Positions 42,289-51,420 of a stretch of 64,000 nucleotides of DNA are shown piece by piece. The notes beneath the pieces were generated by a model. The model searched no databases and had not been told where the DNA came from. It worked only from the letters and a program-made list of their open reading frames with translations. Numbering within the stretch: the stretch's first letter is position 1; each line of letters starts with the position of its first letter. The translations under genes were made by a program, and so were the position numbers. Origin of the DNA: Firm-04 sp045591925 (GTDB lineage Bacteria > Bacillota > Clostridia > Oscillospirales > Ruminococcaceae). The DNA is taken from contig JAZNTW010000066.1 in the NCBI GenBank assembly GCA_045591925.1, positions 1 to 64,000 on the forward strand, read 5' to 3'.

Positions 42289-43584
42289 ATGTTTGAAAAT
42301 ATCAGGCTCTCTTTGCAGGGGATTCTATCACATAAGATACGTTCATTTCTCACGATGCTCGGCATTATTATCGGTATTGCGGCGATTATTGCGATTGTTT
42401 CGACGATCGAGGGCACCAATATGCAGATCAAGAACAATCTGATCGGTGCCGGCAACAATACCGTTGATGTGCAGCTGATGGAGGGCGAATGGGCGTATGA
42501 ATTTGCATACAATCCGCCGCTTGAGAATGTTCGGGTGATTTCCGAAAAGCAAAAGCAGCGTATCCTCGATCAAAAGGAGATTACCGCGTGTACGCTGTAC
42601 CGCACGCGCAGCAATGCCGAAAGCGTCTGGTGTGTGGATCAGCGGATGGAGTCCACAACGATTCTGGGAATTGATGAGGATTATCTCAGCACCGTTGGCT
42701 ATGAAATCGCGGAGGGTATCTCGTTTACCGAGGCGCAGTACAATGATTTTTCGAAGGTTGTACTGGTGGATACGACGATTCAGCGCGGCGTATTCGGCGG
42801 CGAAAGCCCGGTCGGCAAGATTCTGGATATTTATGGCGAGCCGTTTACGATCATCGGTGTGGTTGCAAAACGCTCCGGCTTTGAACCGACAATCAACAGC
42901 GTAGATGATTACTTTATGTATAATGAGCAGTCAGGCGGTAAAATTTTCATGCCGACCAATGCGTGGGGTATTTGCTTCCGGTATGACGAACCGCAAAACT
43001 GCATCGTGAAGGCGGTTGACACGGACAGCATGACCATTGCCGGCAAGAAAACTGCGGATATTCTGAATGAAAATGTTCGGAAAACTGCGATTGGCGGAGA
43101 AGAATCCGGCGAAGAAATCGGAATGGCAGCCGCAGCGGTTGAGTATAAGAGCGAAAGTCTGCTGGAGCAGGCAAAGGCACTGCAGGATCTTTCCAAATCA
43201 ACCAATAATATGCTGATCTGGATTGCAAGCATCTCGCTGTTGGTCGGCGGTATCGGCGTTATGAACATCATGCTCGTTTCCGTGACGGAGCGTACCAGAG
43301 AAATCGGTCTGAAAAAGGCACTCGGCGCACGAAAAAAACGGATTCTTGCACAGTTTTTGACGGAAGCGGTGGTGCTGACGAGCATCGGCGGTCTGATTGG
43401 CGTTGTATGCGGCATCGGACTATCGAAGATTGTCGCGAATCTTGCAGAAGTACCGGTTTCGATTTCGTCAAAGGCGATTCTGGTTTCGGTCGTATTCTCG
43501 ATGGCAGTCGGTATCGTATTTGGTCTGCTGCCCTCGTTCAAGGCTGCGAAGCTGGATCCGATTGACGCGCTGCGTTATGAATAA
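42289..43584 (+). CDS. ABC transporter permease, MacB/FtsX type
   Basis: A 431-residue permease. TM1 (about 18-40, FLTMLGIIIGIAAIIAI) is followed by a large MacB periplasmic core domain (about 45-270), then three C-terminal membrane segments typical of FtsX proteins, with ERTREIGLKKALGARKKRIL between the second and third. GGGAGA precedes the ATG at 42289. With the upstream ATPase and adaptors it forms a MacAB-like exporter. Confidence 0.92.
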   Translation: MFENIRLSLQGILSHKIRSFLTMLGIIIGIAAIIAIVSTIEGTNMQIKNNLIGAGNNTVDVQLMEGEWAYEFAYNPPLENVRVISEKQKQRILDQKEITACTLYRTRSNAESVWCVDQRMESTTILGIDEDYLSTVGYEIAEGISFTEAQYNDFSKVVLVDTTIQRGVFGGESPVGKILDIYGEPFTIIGVVAKRSGFEPTINSVDDYFMYNEQSGGKIFMPTNAWGICFRYDEPQNCIVKAVDTDSMTIAGKKTADILNENVRKTAIGGEESGEEIGMAAAAVEYKSESLLEQAKALQDLSKSTNNMLIWIASISLLVGGIGVMNIMLVSVTERTREIGLKKALGARKKRILAQFLTEAVVLTSIGGLIGVVCGIGLSKIVANLAEVPVSISSKAILVSVVFSMAVGIVFGLLPSFKAAKLDPIDALRYE

Positions 43585-43670
43585 AAGCCGTTAGCTGACT
43601 GCTGCTGCGGCGATGTGAGAACAGAATATCAAGATATGCGTGCCTGCGGTTTTTTTGAAAGCTGCAGGCA

Positions 43671-43699
43671 TTGACATTTAAAAAGATATATGTTATAAT
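43671..43699 (+). promoter_or_regulatory. ileS promoter
   Basis: Consensus TTGACA, a 17-bp spacer and TATAAT. The leader to the ATG is only about 60 bases, too short for a T-box. Confidence 0.85.
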
Positions 43700-43765
43700 G
43701 TATGATGTATAATTATGGCAGAAGTTAAAGAGAACAGCTTTTGCCAAGAAAAGGTGAGTGAAAGA

Positions 43766-46700
43766 ATGAAGTATCAAGAACTTGCAGGAAAGCCGAATGT
43801 AACCGAAATTCAGGAGAATATTCTGAAATTCTGGAAAGATGAATCGGTTTTCGAAAAGTCCGTCAACAAAGAGTGCGCAGAGGAGGTTGTCTTTTATGAC
43901 GGCCCTCCGTTCCCGACCGGTAAGCCGCATCACGGCACAATCCTCGTATCCTTTATCAAGGATTTGATTGCCCGTTATTGGACAATGCGCGGCTATAAGG
44001 TCCCCAGAGTCTGGGGCTGGGATTGCCACGGTCTGCCGATTGAAAATCAGGCTGAGGTGCAGCTCGGTATCAATGATAAGAATGTCATTGAAAATACGCT
44101 CGGTATTGATAAATTCAACGAGAAGTGCTACGAGATTGTTTCCGGCAACAATGAGGCTTGGAAAGAATATGTCGAGCAGATGGCGCGCTGGGTTGACTAT
44201 GACGGCGCATATAAAACCATGAATTCATCCTTTATGGAAAGCGTCATGTGGGCATTCAAGCAGTGCTACGATAAGGGTCTGATCTATCGCGATTACCGCG
44301 TAACGCCCTACTGCACACATTGTGAGACTTCGCTTTCCATTTCGGATACGCGTGAATCCGATTCGACGCGTCCGCGTCAGGATCGCTGGATCATTGCAAA
44401 ATTCCGCACCGAGGAGGAGATCGACGGCAAGCCGGTATTCTTCCTTGCATGGACGACAACACCGTGGACGCTGCCCTCGAACCTCTGCCTTGCAGTTGGT
44501 GAAGCACTGGATTATTCCTTTGTGGATGTCGGGGACGAGGTGTTTATCGCTTGTACGAACGTGCTTCCGAAGTATGATAAGATTTTCGGTAAAAAGCCTG
44601 TGATTCTGAAGTCCTGCAAGGGCGCGGAGCTTGTCGGCAGAACCTATGAGCCGCTGTTCCCCTATTTTGCAGAGCTGAAGGAGCAGGGCGCATTCAAGGT
44701 TGTTACGGCTGATTATGTCGGCTCGGATGAGGGCGTCGGTATCGTTCATACCGCGCCGGCGTTCGGTGAGGACGACTACTGGACCTGCAAGAACAACAAT
44801 ATTCCGCTTGTGAATCCGGTCGATGCAAAGGGCAGATTCACAGAGGAGATCACCGACTTCTATGAGAAGGACGGCGAAAAGAATGTTATCGAGATGAACC
44901 CGACTATCATCCGCTTCCTGTACGATGCAGGCAAGGCGGTTGCAGACGGCACCATCGAGCATAACTATCCGCACTGCTGGCGCTGCAAGCGTCCGCTGAT
45001 CTATAAGGCAATGGACGCATGGTATTTCAATGTCGGCAAGATCAAGGATAAGCTGATTGCCTACAATGAGGATATCAACTGGGTTCCGGAGACTGTCAAG
45101 CACGGCAGATTCGGCAAGTGGCTGGAAAATGCACGTGACTGGAATATTTCCAGAAACCGTTATTGGTCTACCCCAATCCCGATCTGGGAGTGCGACAGCT
45201 GCGGCGACAGAACCGTTCTCGGCAGCATTGACGAGATTGAACAGGCAAGCGGCGTTCGTCTGGAAAACCTGCACCGTCAGTATATGGACAAGGTGACCTT
45301 CAAGTGCAGCTGCGCCGGATGCACCGGTACAAAGGTACGTGTACCGGAGGTTCTCGACTGCTGGTTTGAAAGCGGCTCGGTGCCGTTTGCACAGAAGCAC
45401 TATCCGTTTGAGAATAAGGAATGGTTCGATTCCCACTTCCCGAGCGATTTCATTGTCGAGTATACCGGTCAGATTCGCTGCTGGTTCTATTATCTGCACG
45501 TGCTTTCCGTTGCGCTGTTTGATAAGCCCTGCTTCTCGAACTGTGTTGTTCACGGAACGATTCTCGCAAAGGACGGCAAGAAGCTCTCCAAGTCCTCGAA
45601 GAACTATACCGACCCGATGCTGCTGATGAAGCAGTACGGTACGGACGCATTCAGACTGTATCTCTATCAGACGAATGCGATGCTCATTGGCGATTTGCTC
45701 TTTGATGACAACGGCATTCAGGACGCATATCAGCAGATTGTTCTGCCCTACTGGAATGCTTGCAACTTCTTCATTTCCTATGCAAATATCGACGACTTTA
45801 AGCCGGAAACCCTGACGCCGCCGCAGAGCGACAATCAGCTTGACCGCTGGATGCTCGCAAAGCTCTATGAGGTGACAGAGAATATCCGGACAAATATGGA
45901 CGCATACTTTGTCAATAAATACGTTGACAGCCTGATCGAGCTGATTGACGGTCTGACCAACTGGTTCATCCGCCGTTCAAGACGCCGTTTCTGGGATAAG
46001 GGTATGTCCGAGGATAAGCGGAATGCTTATGAGACACTCTATTATGTCCTCGTGAATACCACAAAGCTCTTTGCACCGGTTGCACCGATCATTTCCGAGA
46101 AGATTTACCAGACCTTGACAGACGGTTTCTCTGTGCATCTGGATAGCTTCCCGGAGATTCCGGAGTCCTTCCGTGACGATGCGCTGCTGGAGCAGGTGAA
46201 GCTCGTGCGTAGCGTGATTTATCTGGCACGTACCATCCGCAGCAAGAACAATGTCAAGAACCGTCAGCCGCTGACAAAGCTCGGCGTTGCGATTTCTGAT
46301 CCGGCAGGAATGCCTGTTGTTACTGCATTCCGCGATATAATCGCAGAAGAATTGAATGTCAAGCAGGTTGAGGTTCTGGAGAGCGTGGACAGCATCGCAG
46401 AGGTGAAGTATGCACCGAACTTCAGCGAGATCCGCGACCGTTATCCGCAGCGTGTGCCGGAAATCATTAAGGCGATCAAGAGCAACAAGTTTGCACTGAC
46501 CGCAAACGGCGCAGAGCTTGAGATCAATGGCGAAAAAGAGATTTTCGATGCTGAAATCATTCTTGTGACCTATCATGCAAAGGATGGTCAGCACGTTGCA
46601 AGTGAAAAGGGCATTGTCGTTTCGCTTGACCTGACGATTACGGATGAGCTGCGCGATGAGGGCTTTGCAAGAGATATTGTCCGCAGCATTCAGGACGCTC

Positions 46701-46888
46701 GCCGTAAGATGAATTGTGCCATCACAGACCGTATCACGCTCTCCCTGACCGGCGATTATCCGCAGACATGGGCTGAGTATATCTGCGGTGAAACGCTGAG
46801 TGCGCTCGGTGAGATCACTGCACCGGATACGGAATATGACATCGACTACGAGGATGGCAGAAAGGCACATATCAGCCTGAAGCGCTGA
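43766..46888 (+). CDS. ileS: isoleucyl-tRNA synthetase, long (type 2-like) form
   Basis: A 1040-residue class I synthetase that charges tRNA-Ile. The HIGH motif is the variant HHGT in GPPFPTGKPHHGTILVSFI, and the KMSKS motif is KLSKS in DGKKLSKSSKNYTDP. The CP1 editing domain (about 180-390) includes AWTTTPWTLPSN and GVGIVHTAPAFGEDD. Length, the GKPHHG-type HIGH region and the lack of the C-terminal zinc finger of ordinary bacterial IleRS point to the eukaryote-like type 2 form. The start at 43766 has AAGGTGAG; an ATG at 43715 has none. Confidence 0.93.
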   Translation: MKYQELAGKPNVTEIQENILKFWKDESVFEKSVNKECAEEVVFYDGPPFPTGKPHHGTILVSFIKDLIARYWTMRGYKVPRVWGWDCHGLPIENQAEVQLGINDKNVIENTLGIDKFNEKCYEIVSGNNEAWKEYVEQMARWVDYDGAYKTMNSSFMESVMWAFKQCYDKGLIYRDYRVTPYCTHCETSLSISDTRESDSTRPRQDRWIIAKFRTEEEIDGKPVFFLAWTTTPWTLPSNLCLAVGEALDYSFVDVGDEVFIACTNVLPKYDKIFGKKPVILKSCKGAELVGRTYEPLFPYFAELKEQGAFKVVTADYVGSDEGVGIVHTAPAFGEDDYWTCKNNNIPLVNPVDAKGRFTEEITDFYEKDGEKNVIEMNPTIIRFLYDAGKAVADGTIEHNYPHCWRCKRPLIYKAMDAWYFNVGKIKDKLIAYNEDINWVPETVKHGRFGKWLENARDWNISRNRYWSTPIPIWECDSCGDRTVLGSIDEIEQASGVRLENLHRQYMDKVTFKCSCAGCTGTKVRVPEVLDCWFESGSVPFAQKHYPFENKEWFDSHFPSDFIVEYTGQIRCWFYYLHVLSVALFDKPCFSNCVVHGTILAKDGKKLSKSSKNYTDPMLLMKQYGTDAFRLYLYQTNAMLIGDLLFDDNGIQDAYQQIVLPYWNACNFFISYANIDDFKPETLTPPQSDNQLDRWMLAKLYEVTENIRTNMDAYFVNKYVDSLIELIDGLTNWFIRRSRRRFWDKGMSEDKRNAYETLYYVLVNTTKLFAPVAPIISEKIYQTLTDGFSVHLDSFPEIPESFRDDALLEQVKLVRSVIYLARTIRSKNNVKNRQPLTKLGVAISDPAGMPVVTAFRDIIAEELNVKQVEVLESVDSIAEVKYAPNFSEIRDRYPQRVPEIIKAIKSNKFALTANGAELEINGEKEIFDAEIILVTYHAKDGQHVASEKGIVVSLDLTITDELRDEGFARDIVRSIQDARRKMNCAITDRITLSLTGDYPQTWAEYICGETLSALGEITAPDTEYDIDYEDGRKAHISLKR

Positions 46889-46895
46889 ATCCGGT

Positions 46896-46929
46896 ATCGC
46901 TCCGCGATGACTATATGCCGCGGAGCGAT
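46896..46929 (+). terminator. hairpin between ileS and valS
   Basis: Perfect 11-bp stem ATCGCTCCGCG / CGCGGAGCGAT without a long T run. It may be a weak terminator or a processing site. Confidence 0.6.
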
Positions 46930-46988
46930 CTTCCGATATTATTGTATACCGAAACGGCTGCGTTTGACGCAGCGAAAGGATTGGTTCG

Positions 46989-49685
46989 ATGAACAAAGAA
47001 TTACCAAAGACATATAACCCCGGAGAAGTCGAAAAGCGCACCTATGAAGCATGGGAGTCAAACGGCTGCTTCCGTGGTGTCATTGATCCGGAGAAAAAGC
47101 CGTATTCGATTTCCATGCCGCCTCCGAATGTAACCGGTCAGCTCCATATGGGACACGCGGTTGACAATACGATGCAGGATATCCTGATTCGTTTCAAGAG
47201 AATGCAGGGCTATGCGGCACTCTGGATTCCCGGCACCGACCATGCAGCCATCGCAACCGAGGCGAAAATCGTTGAGGCAATGCGTCAGGAGGGCTTGACC
47301 AAGGCTGACCTCGGCAGAGATCAGTTCATGGAGCGCGCATGGGCTTGGAAAGAAAAATATGGCAACCGTATCGTGCAGCAGCTCCGTACACTCGGCAGCT
47401 CCTGCGACTGGGAGCGCGAGCATTTTACAATGGATGAGCAGTGCTCCAAGGCGGTTCTGGATGTATTTTACAATCTGTATGAGCAGAAGCTCATCTATCG
47501 CGGCAACCGCATGGTCAACTGGTGCCCGAAATGTACCACCTCGATTTCGGATGCTGAGGTTGAATATGAGGAGAAGAACGGCCATTTCTGGCATATTCTC
47601 TACAAGGTCAAGGAGACCGGCGAGTTTTTGGAGGTTGCAACCACGCGACCGGAAACAATGCTCGGTGATACCGCAGTTGCAATCAATGAGGCAGACCCGC
47701 GCTATCAGCATCTGCACGGCTGCCACGTGATTCTGCCGCTGCTGGATAAGGAAATCCCGATCGTCTGCGACGAGCACGCCGATATGGAAAAGGGTACCGG
47801 TGTCGTAAAAATTACGCCGGCACATGACCCGAACGACTTCGAGGTCGGCTGCCGTCATAATCTCCCGATGGTTCGCTGCTTTACCTATGACGGCTTCATG
47901 ACCGGCAAGGACGATGTTGCAGCATATAACGCATTGAAAGAGAGCAACCGTCTGACAGAGGATGAGCCGGAGGTTCTCGATTGCGGCAAGTATGCAGGCA
48001 TGACAACAGACGCGGCACGGAAAGCCATCGTTGCCGATCTGGAAGCACTTGGTCAGCTGAAAGAGATTGAAGATCTCAAGCATGATGTCGGCACCTGCTA
48101 TCGCTGCCACTGCACCATTGAGCCGATGATCTCAAAGCAGTGGTTCGTCCGGATGAAAACACTTGCAGAACCGGCAATCAAGGCTGCTGAGGATGGTGAA
48201 ATCCAGTTTGTTCCGGAGCGCTTTACCAAGAGCTATCTCAACTGGATGAAGAATACGCGCGACTGGTGCATCTCCCGTCAGCTCTGGTGGGGTCACCGGA
48301 TTCCGGCATGGTACTGCGATGACTGCGGCGAAACCAATGTCGCAAAGTCTGCACCGTGCAAGTGTGCAAAGTGCGGCAGCACCAATCTGACGCAGGACCC
48401 GGATACGCTGGATACATGGTTCTCCTCGGCACTCTGGCCGTTCTCGATTCTTGGCTGGCCGGATACCGAGCATCCGGATTATCAGTATTTCTATCCGACA
48501 AGCACGCTGGTCACGGGCTACGATATTATCGGCTTCTGGGTCAGCAGAATGATTTTCTCCGGTTTGGCTTACACCGGCAAGGCACCGTTCTCCAAGGTTG
48601 TCATTCACGGTATCGTGCGTGACGCACAGGGCAGAAAGATGTCCAAGTCGCTTGGCAACGGTATCGACCCGCTGGAGGTCATCGAGCAGTATGGTGCGGA
48701 CGCACTGCGCTTCATGCTCGTACAGGGTAGCTCGCCCGGAAACGATATGCGCTACAGTGAGGAGAAAATCCTTGCGATGCGTAATTTCACCAACAAAATC
48801 TGGAATGCGTCACGCTTCCTGCTGATGAATATGACGATTGACGAAATTCGTTTGCCGGAGACGCTTGCACTGGAGGATAAGTGGATTCTTTCCCGCTTGA
48901 ATCAGGTGGTTGGCGAAGTGACCTATAATCTGGAGCACTTTGAAATGGGCGTTGCTGCACAGAAAATCTATGACTTTATCTGGAGCAGCTTCTGTGACTG
49001 GTATATTGAGCTTGCGAAGAACCGCTTCAACGGCGATGATGTGGAAAAGAAGAAGAATGTCGAGAATGTGCTTGCATATGTTCTCCGCGATATTCTCAAG
49101 ATGCTGCATCCGTTTATGCCGTTCATCACGGAGGAAATCTATCAGGCATTGCCGCATGACAAGGGCTTCCTGATGATGCAGAGCTGGCCGGTGGTTCGTC
49201 CGGAGCTGAGCTTCCCCGAAGATGAAGTGCGTATGGAAAAAATCATGGAGGCTGTCAAGGCTGTCCGTGAGTGCCGTTCGGAGCATAAGGTTCCGAATTC
49301 CAAGAAATCGCAAATCATTATTATCACCGCAAATCCGGAGGAATATGCCGAGGCAGGCGACTTCCTTGCACGGCTTGCCGGTGCAGCAGGTGTGACTGCG
49401 GTCAGCGAGGAACCGGATGACCTTTCGGGCATGGTGACGGTTGCGACTGCGGATGCAAAGCTCTGTATGCCGCTGAAGGAACTGATCGACGTTGAGAGCG
49501 AGCGCGCAAGAATCACGAAAGAGCTTGAAAAGGCAGAAAAGGAACTGGAATTTGTTCAGGTTAAGCTGTCGAATGAGAGCTTTATGGCGAAGGCACCGGA
49601 AAAGGTTGTCAACGATATTCGTGAGCGCGAGGCAAAGGTCAAGGCATTGATCCAGAATCTTCAGGATATGCTCAACGCATTGTAA
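46989..49685 (+). CDS. valS: valyl-tRNA synthetase
   Basis: An 898-residue class I synthetase. HIGH is HMGH in PPPNVTGQLHMGHAVDNTMQ (about 40-58), and KMSKS is in DAQGRKMSKSLGNGIDPLE (about 545). The editing domain has ATTRPETMLGDTAVAI, and the ValRS-specific C-terminal coiled coil starts at about 830 (ELIDVESERARITKELEKA). It shares branched-chain specificity with the adjacent ileS. Confidence 0.96.
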   Translation: MNKELPKTYNPGEVEKRTYEAWESNGCFRGVIDPEKKPYSISMPPPNVTGQLHMGHAVDNTMQDILIRFKRMQGYAALWIPGTDHAAIATEAKIVEAMRQEGLTKADLGRDQFMERAWAWKEKYGNRIVQQLRTLGSSCDWEREHFTMDEQCSKAVLDVFYNLYEQKLIYRGNRMVNWCPKCTTSISDAEVEYEEKNGHFWHILYKVKETGEFLEVATTRPETMLGDTAVAINEADPRYQHLHGCHVILPLLDKEIPIVCDEHADMEKGTGVVKITPAHDPNDFEVGCRHNLPMVRCFTYDGFMTGKDDVAAYNALKESNRLTEDEPEVLDCGKYAGMTTDAARKAIVADLEALGQLKEIEDLKHDVGTCYRCHCTIEPMISKQWFVRMKTLAEPAIKAAEDGEIQFVPERFTKSYLNWMKNTRDWCISRQLWWGHRIPAWYCDDCGETNVAKSAPCKCAKCGSTNLTQDPDTLDTWFSSALWPFSILGWPDTEHPDYQYFYPTSTLVTGYDIIGFWVSRMIFSGLAYTGKAPFSKVVIHGIVRDAQGRKMSKSLGNGIDPLEVIEQYGADALRFMLVQGSSPGNDMRYSEEKILAMRNFTNKIWNASRFLLMNMTIDEIRLPETLALEDKWILSRLNQVVGEVTYNLEHFEMGVAAQKIYDFIWSSFCDWYIELAKNRFNGDDVEKKKNVENVLAYVLRDILKMLHPFMPFITEEIYQALPHDKGFLMMQSWPVVRPELSFPEDEVRMEKIMEAVKAVRECRSEHKVPNSKKSQIIIITANPEEYAEAGDFLARLAGAAGVTAVSEEPDDLSGMVTVATADAKLCMPLKELIDVESERARITKELEKAEKELEFVQVKLSNESFMAKAPEKVVNDIREREAKVKALIQNLQDMLNAL

Positions 49686-49697
49686 TCCAAATGATAT

Positions 49698-49740
49698 AGC
49701 CGCGAAATGAACGGAGAAACGTTTATTTCGCGGCTTTTCT
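49698..49740 (+). terminator. terminator after valS
   Basis: AGCCGCGAAAT...ATTTCGCGGCT with a T-rich end. Confidence 0.85.
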
Positions 49741-49760
49741 ATGGCTTAATGCAAACAGAA

Positions 49761-49793
49761 ACGCCTATGCAGGTTTCGTATCTGCATAGGCGT
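49761..49793 (-). terminator. terminator after htrA operon
   Basis: ACGCCTATGCAG / CTGCATAGGCGT, a 12-bp stem with a 9-base loop, beyond the htrA stop on the minus strand. Confidence 0.75.
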
Positions 49794-49824
49794 ATTGTTT
49801 GGTAGAATTTGAAGTGGTGTGCGT

Positions 49825-51396
49825 TCAGTATTCTCCGGATGTATCCTCCAGCAAGCGGAAGTCGATTTCATAGGTTTTGAGCTTGCCGTCCTTTTGGACG
49901 CTCGCACAGCGGCAATGCACGGAGTCACCGGCGCCGAGTCCCGAAATTGCAGCATTGATGGAATCGTAATCGGAAACCTCTTTGCCGTTCATCGAGAGAA
50001 TCCAGTCGCTTTCCTTGAGGACGGTGTTGCGCAGGTCGGAATCCTCTGCGATGGAGACAACCTGCACACCGATGCCATCGAGTGCGGCGGGCAGGGTATT
50101 ACCGTTTGCGGCGGCATTTTCATGTGCGGCATCATTTTCAAGGAACTGGATGCCGATACGGACTCTGCCGCTGACATAGCCCTGCTCCATCAGCTCCTTA
50201 ATGATCGGGAGTGCTTCATTGATCGTGATAGCAAAGCCGAGTCCCTCGTAGGGGCCGCTGAAAAATGAGCTGTTTGCGTATTTTGAGGATGTGATGCCGA
50301 TGACCTGACCGCAGAGATTGACGAGTGCGCCGCCGGAGTTTCCGGGGCTGATTGCCGCATCCGTCTGGAAGCAGTCCATCTCAAAATTCGTGGATTCTGC
50401 ACGCACTTTGCGGTTCATGCCGGAAATAATGCCCATGGAGATGGAGCCGCTGAGTCCTGCCGGATTGCCCAGTGCGCAGACGGTTTCACCGAGATGCACC
50501 TGATCGGAATTGCCAAGCTGTGCCGGGGTCAGCTCGTGTGCAGGGATTTTCAGAACAGCGAGGTCTGTCTTGGTATCGTGTCCAATCAGAACCGCGTCAT
50601 AGGGTGTTTCGCTGTTTGCCTCGTCAAATAGCTTGACGGAATATTGCTCGGAATCCTTGACAACGTGCGCATTGGTTGCGATATAGCCATCCTTGGTGAG
50701 GATGATGCCGGAGCCGCTGCCGACGGATTTTCCATCTGCATAGGTATAAATTTGTACGATACTCGGCATAACTGCTTTTGCAACGCCCTCGATGGTATAG
50801 AAGCCGTCCTCGTTTGCGAGCGTCGTATCAATCTCCGGTTTTTCGTGCTGAATCAACTGTACTTCAACGATATCACCTGCACGATATGTGCCGCCCGATG
50901 TGGTGCCGCGGCTGACATCCCATATAATGCAGAACACCGCTGCCGCAAGCATCAGGAAGCAGAAGATTGTCAGTAGTACGGCGGATACCGAAATTTTCTT
51001 TGTCTTGACCGGCTTCTCGAAGGATTCTGCAAAAGGCTCCTCGCTGAATGGGAGAGGCGGCTGCTGTTCGGGGATTGGGGGCGGTACGGGTCGCTGCGGC
51101 GGCATCGGACGCGGCGATGAAAAAAGATCCCCGATATCCGTAAAAAAGGGCTTTTCCTGAGCAGGTGTGATGGGCTTTGGTTCTTCGGCAGGCTGTTCAG
51201 GGTCTGCCGGCGGCGCTGAATCGGGTGCTGCGTCCGCGGATTGTTCTGCCGGTTGCTCCGATTCTGTCGGGAGGCTTTCCGTCACGGGTTCTGCCGGTGC
51301 ATCCTGCGGCGGTGTTTCCGGTTCCGCAGCGGTATCGGCAGCGCTTTCGTTCGGGACATCCTCTCCGAATAATGCGCGCATTTCTTCATCCGTCAT
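49825..51396 (-). CDS. htrA: HtrA/DegP-like membrane serine protease
   Basis: A 523-residue protein. A long cytosolic region rich in Pro/Glu/Ala (1-130) is followed by one membrane segment (about 137-160, AVLLTIFCFLMLAAAVFCI), a trypsin-like protease domain and one PDZ domain (about 400-510). The catalytic triad is His in IATNAHVV, Asp in TDLAVLK and Ser in ISPGNSGGALV. AAAGGAGA precedes the ATG. It degrades or refolds misfolded exported proteins and lies in an operon with a two-component system that probably controls it. Confidence 0.93.
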   Translation of the reverse strand: MTDEEMRALFGEDVPNESAADTAAEPETPPQDAPAEPVTESLPTESEQPAEQSADAAPDSAPPADPEQPAEEPKPITPAQEKPFFTDIGDLFSSPRPMPPQRPVPPPIPEQQPPLPFSEEPFAESFEKPVKTKKISVSAVLLTIFCFLMLAAAVFCIIWDVSRGTTSGGTYRAGDIVEVQLIQHEKPEIDTTLANEDGFYTIEGVAKAVMPSIVQIYTYADGKSVGSGSGIILTKDGYIATNAHVVKDSEQYSVKLFDEANSETPYDAVLIGHDTKTDLAVLKIPAHELTPAQLGNSDQVHLGETVCALGNPAGLSGSISMGIISGMNRKVRAESTNFEMDCFQTDAAISPGNSGGALVNLCGQVIGITSSKYANSSFFSGPYEGLGFAITINEALPIIKELMEQGYVSGRVRIGIQFLENDAAHENAAANGNTLPAALDGIGVQVVSIAEDSDLRNTVLKESDWILSMNGKEVSDYDSINAAISGLGAGDSVHCRCASVQKDGKLKTYEIDFRLLEDTSGEY

Positions 51397-51420
51397 AGAA
51401 ACGGTCTCCTTTGCGTGAAA

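Noticed and set aside
43640..43672. terminator after the exporter permease gene
   Set aside because: GCCTGC/GCAGGC pairing exists but the T run is in the loop, so it is not a standard terminator.
43585..43765. T-box riboswitch upstream of ileS
   Set aside because: The consensus promoter leaves a leader of about 60 bases and no T-box sequence is seen.
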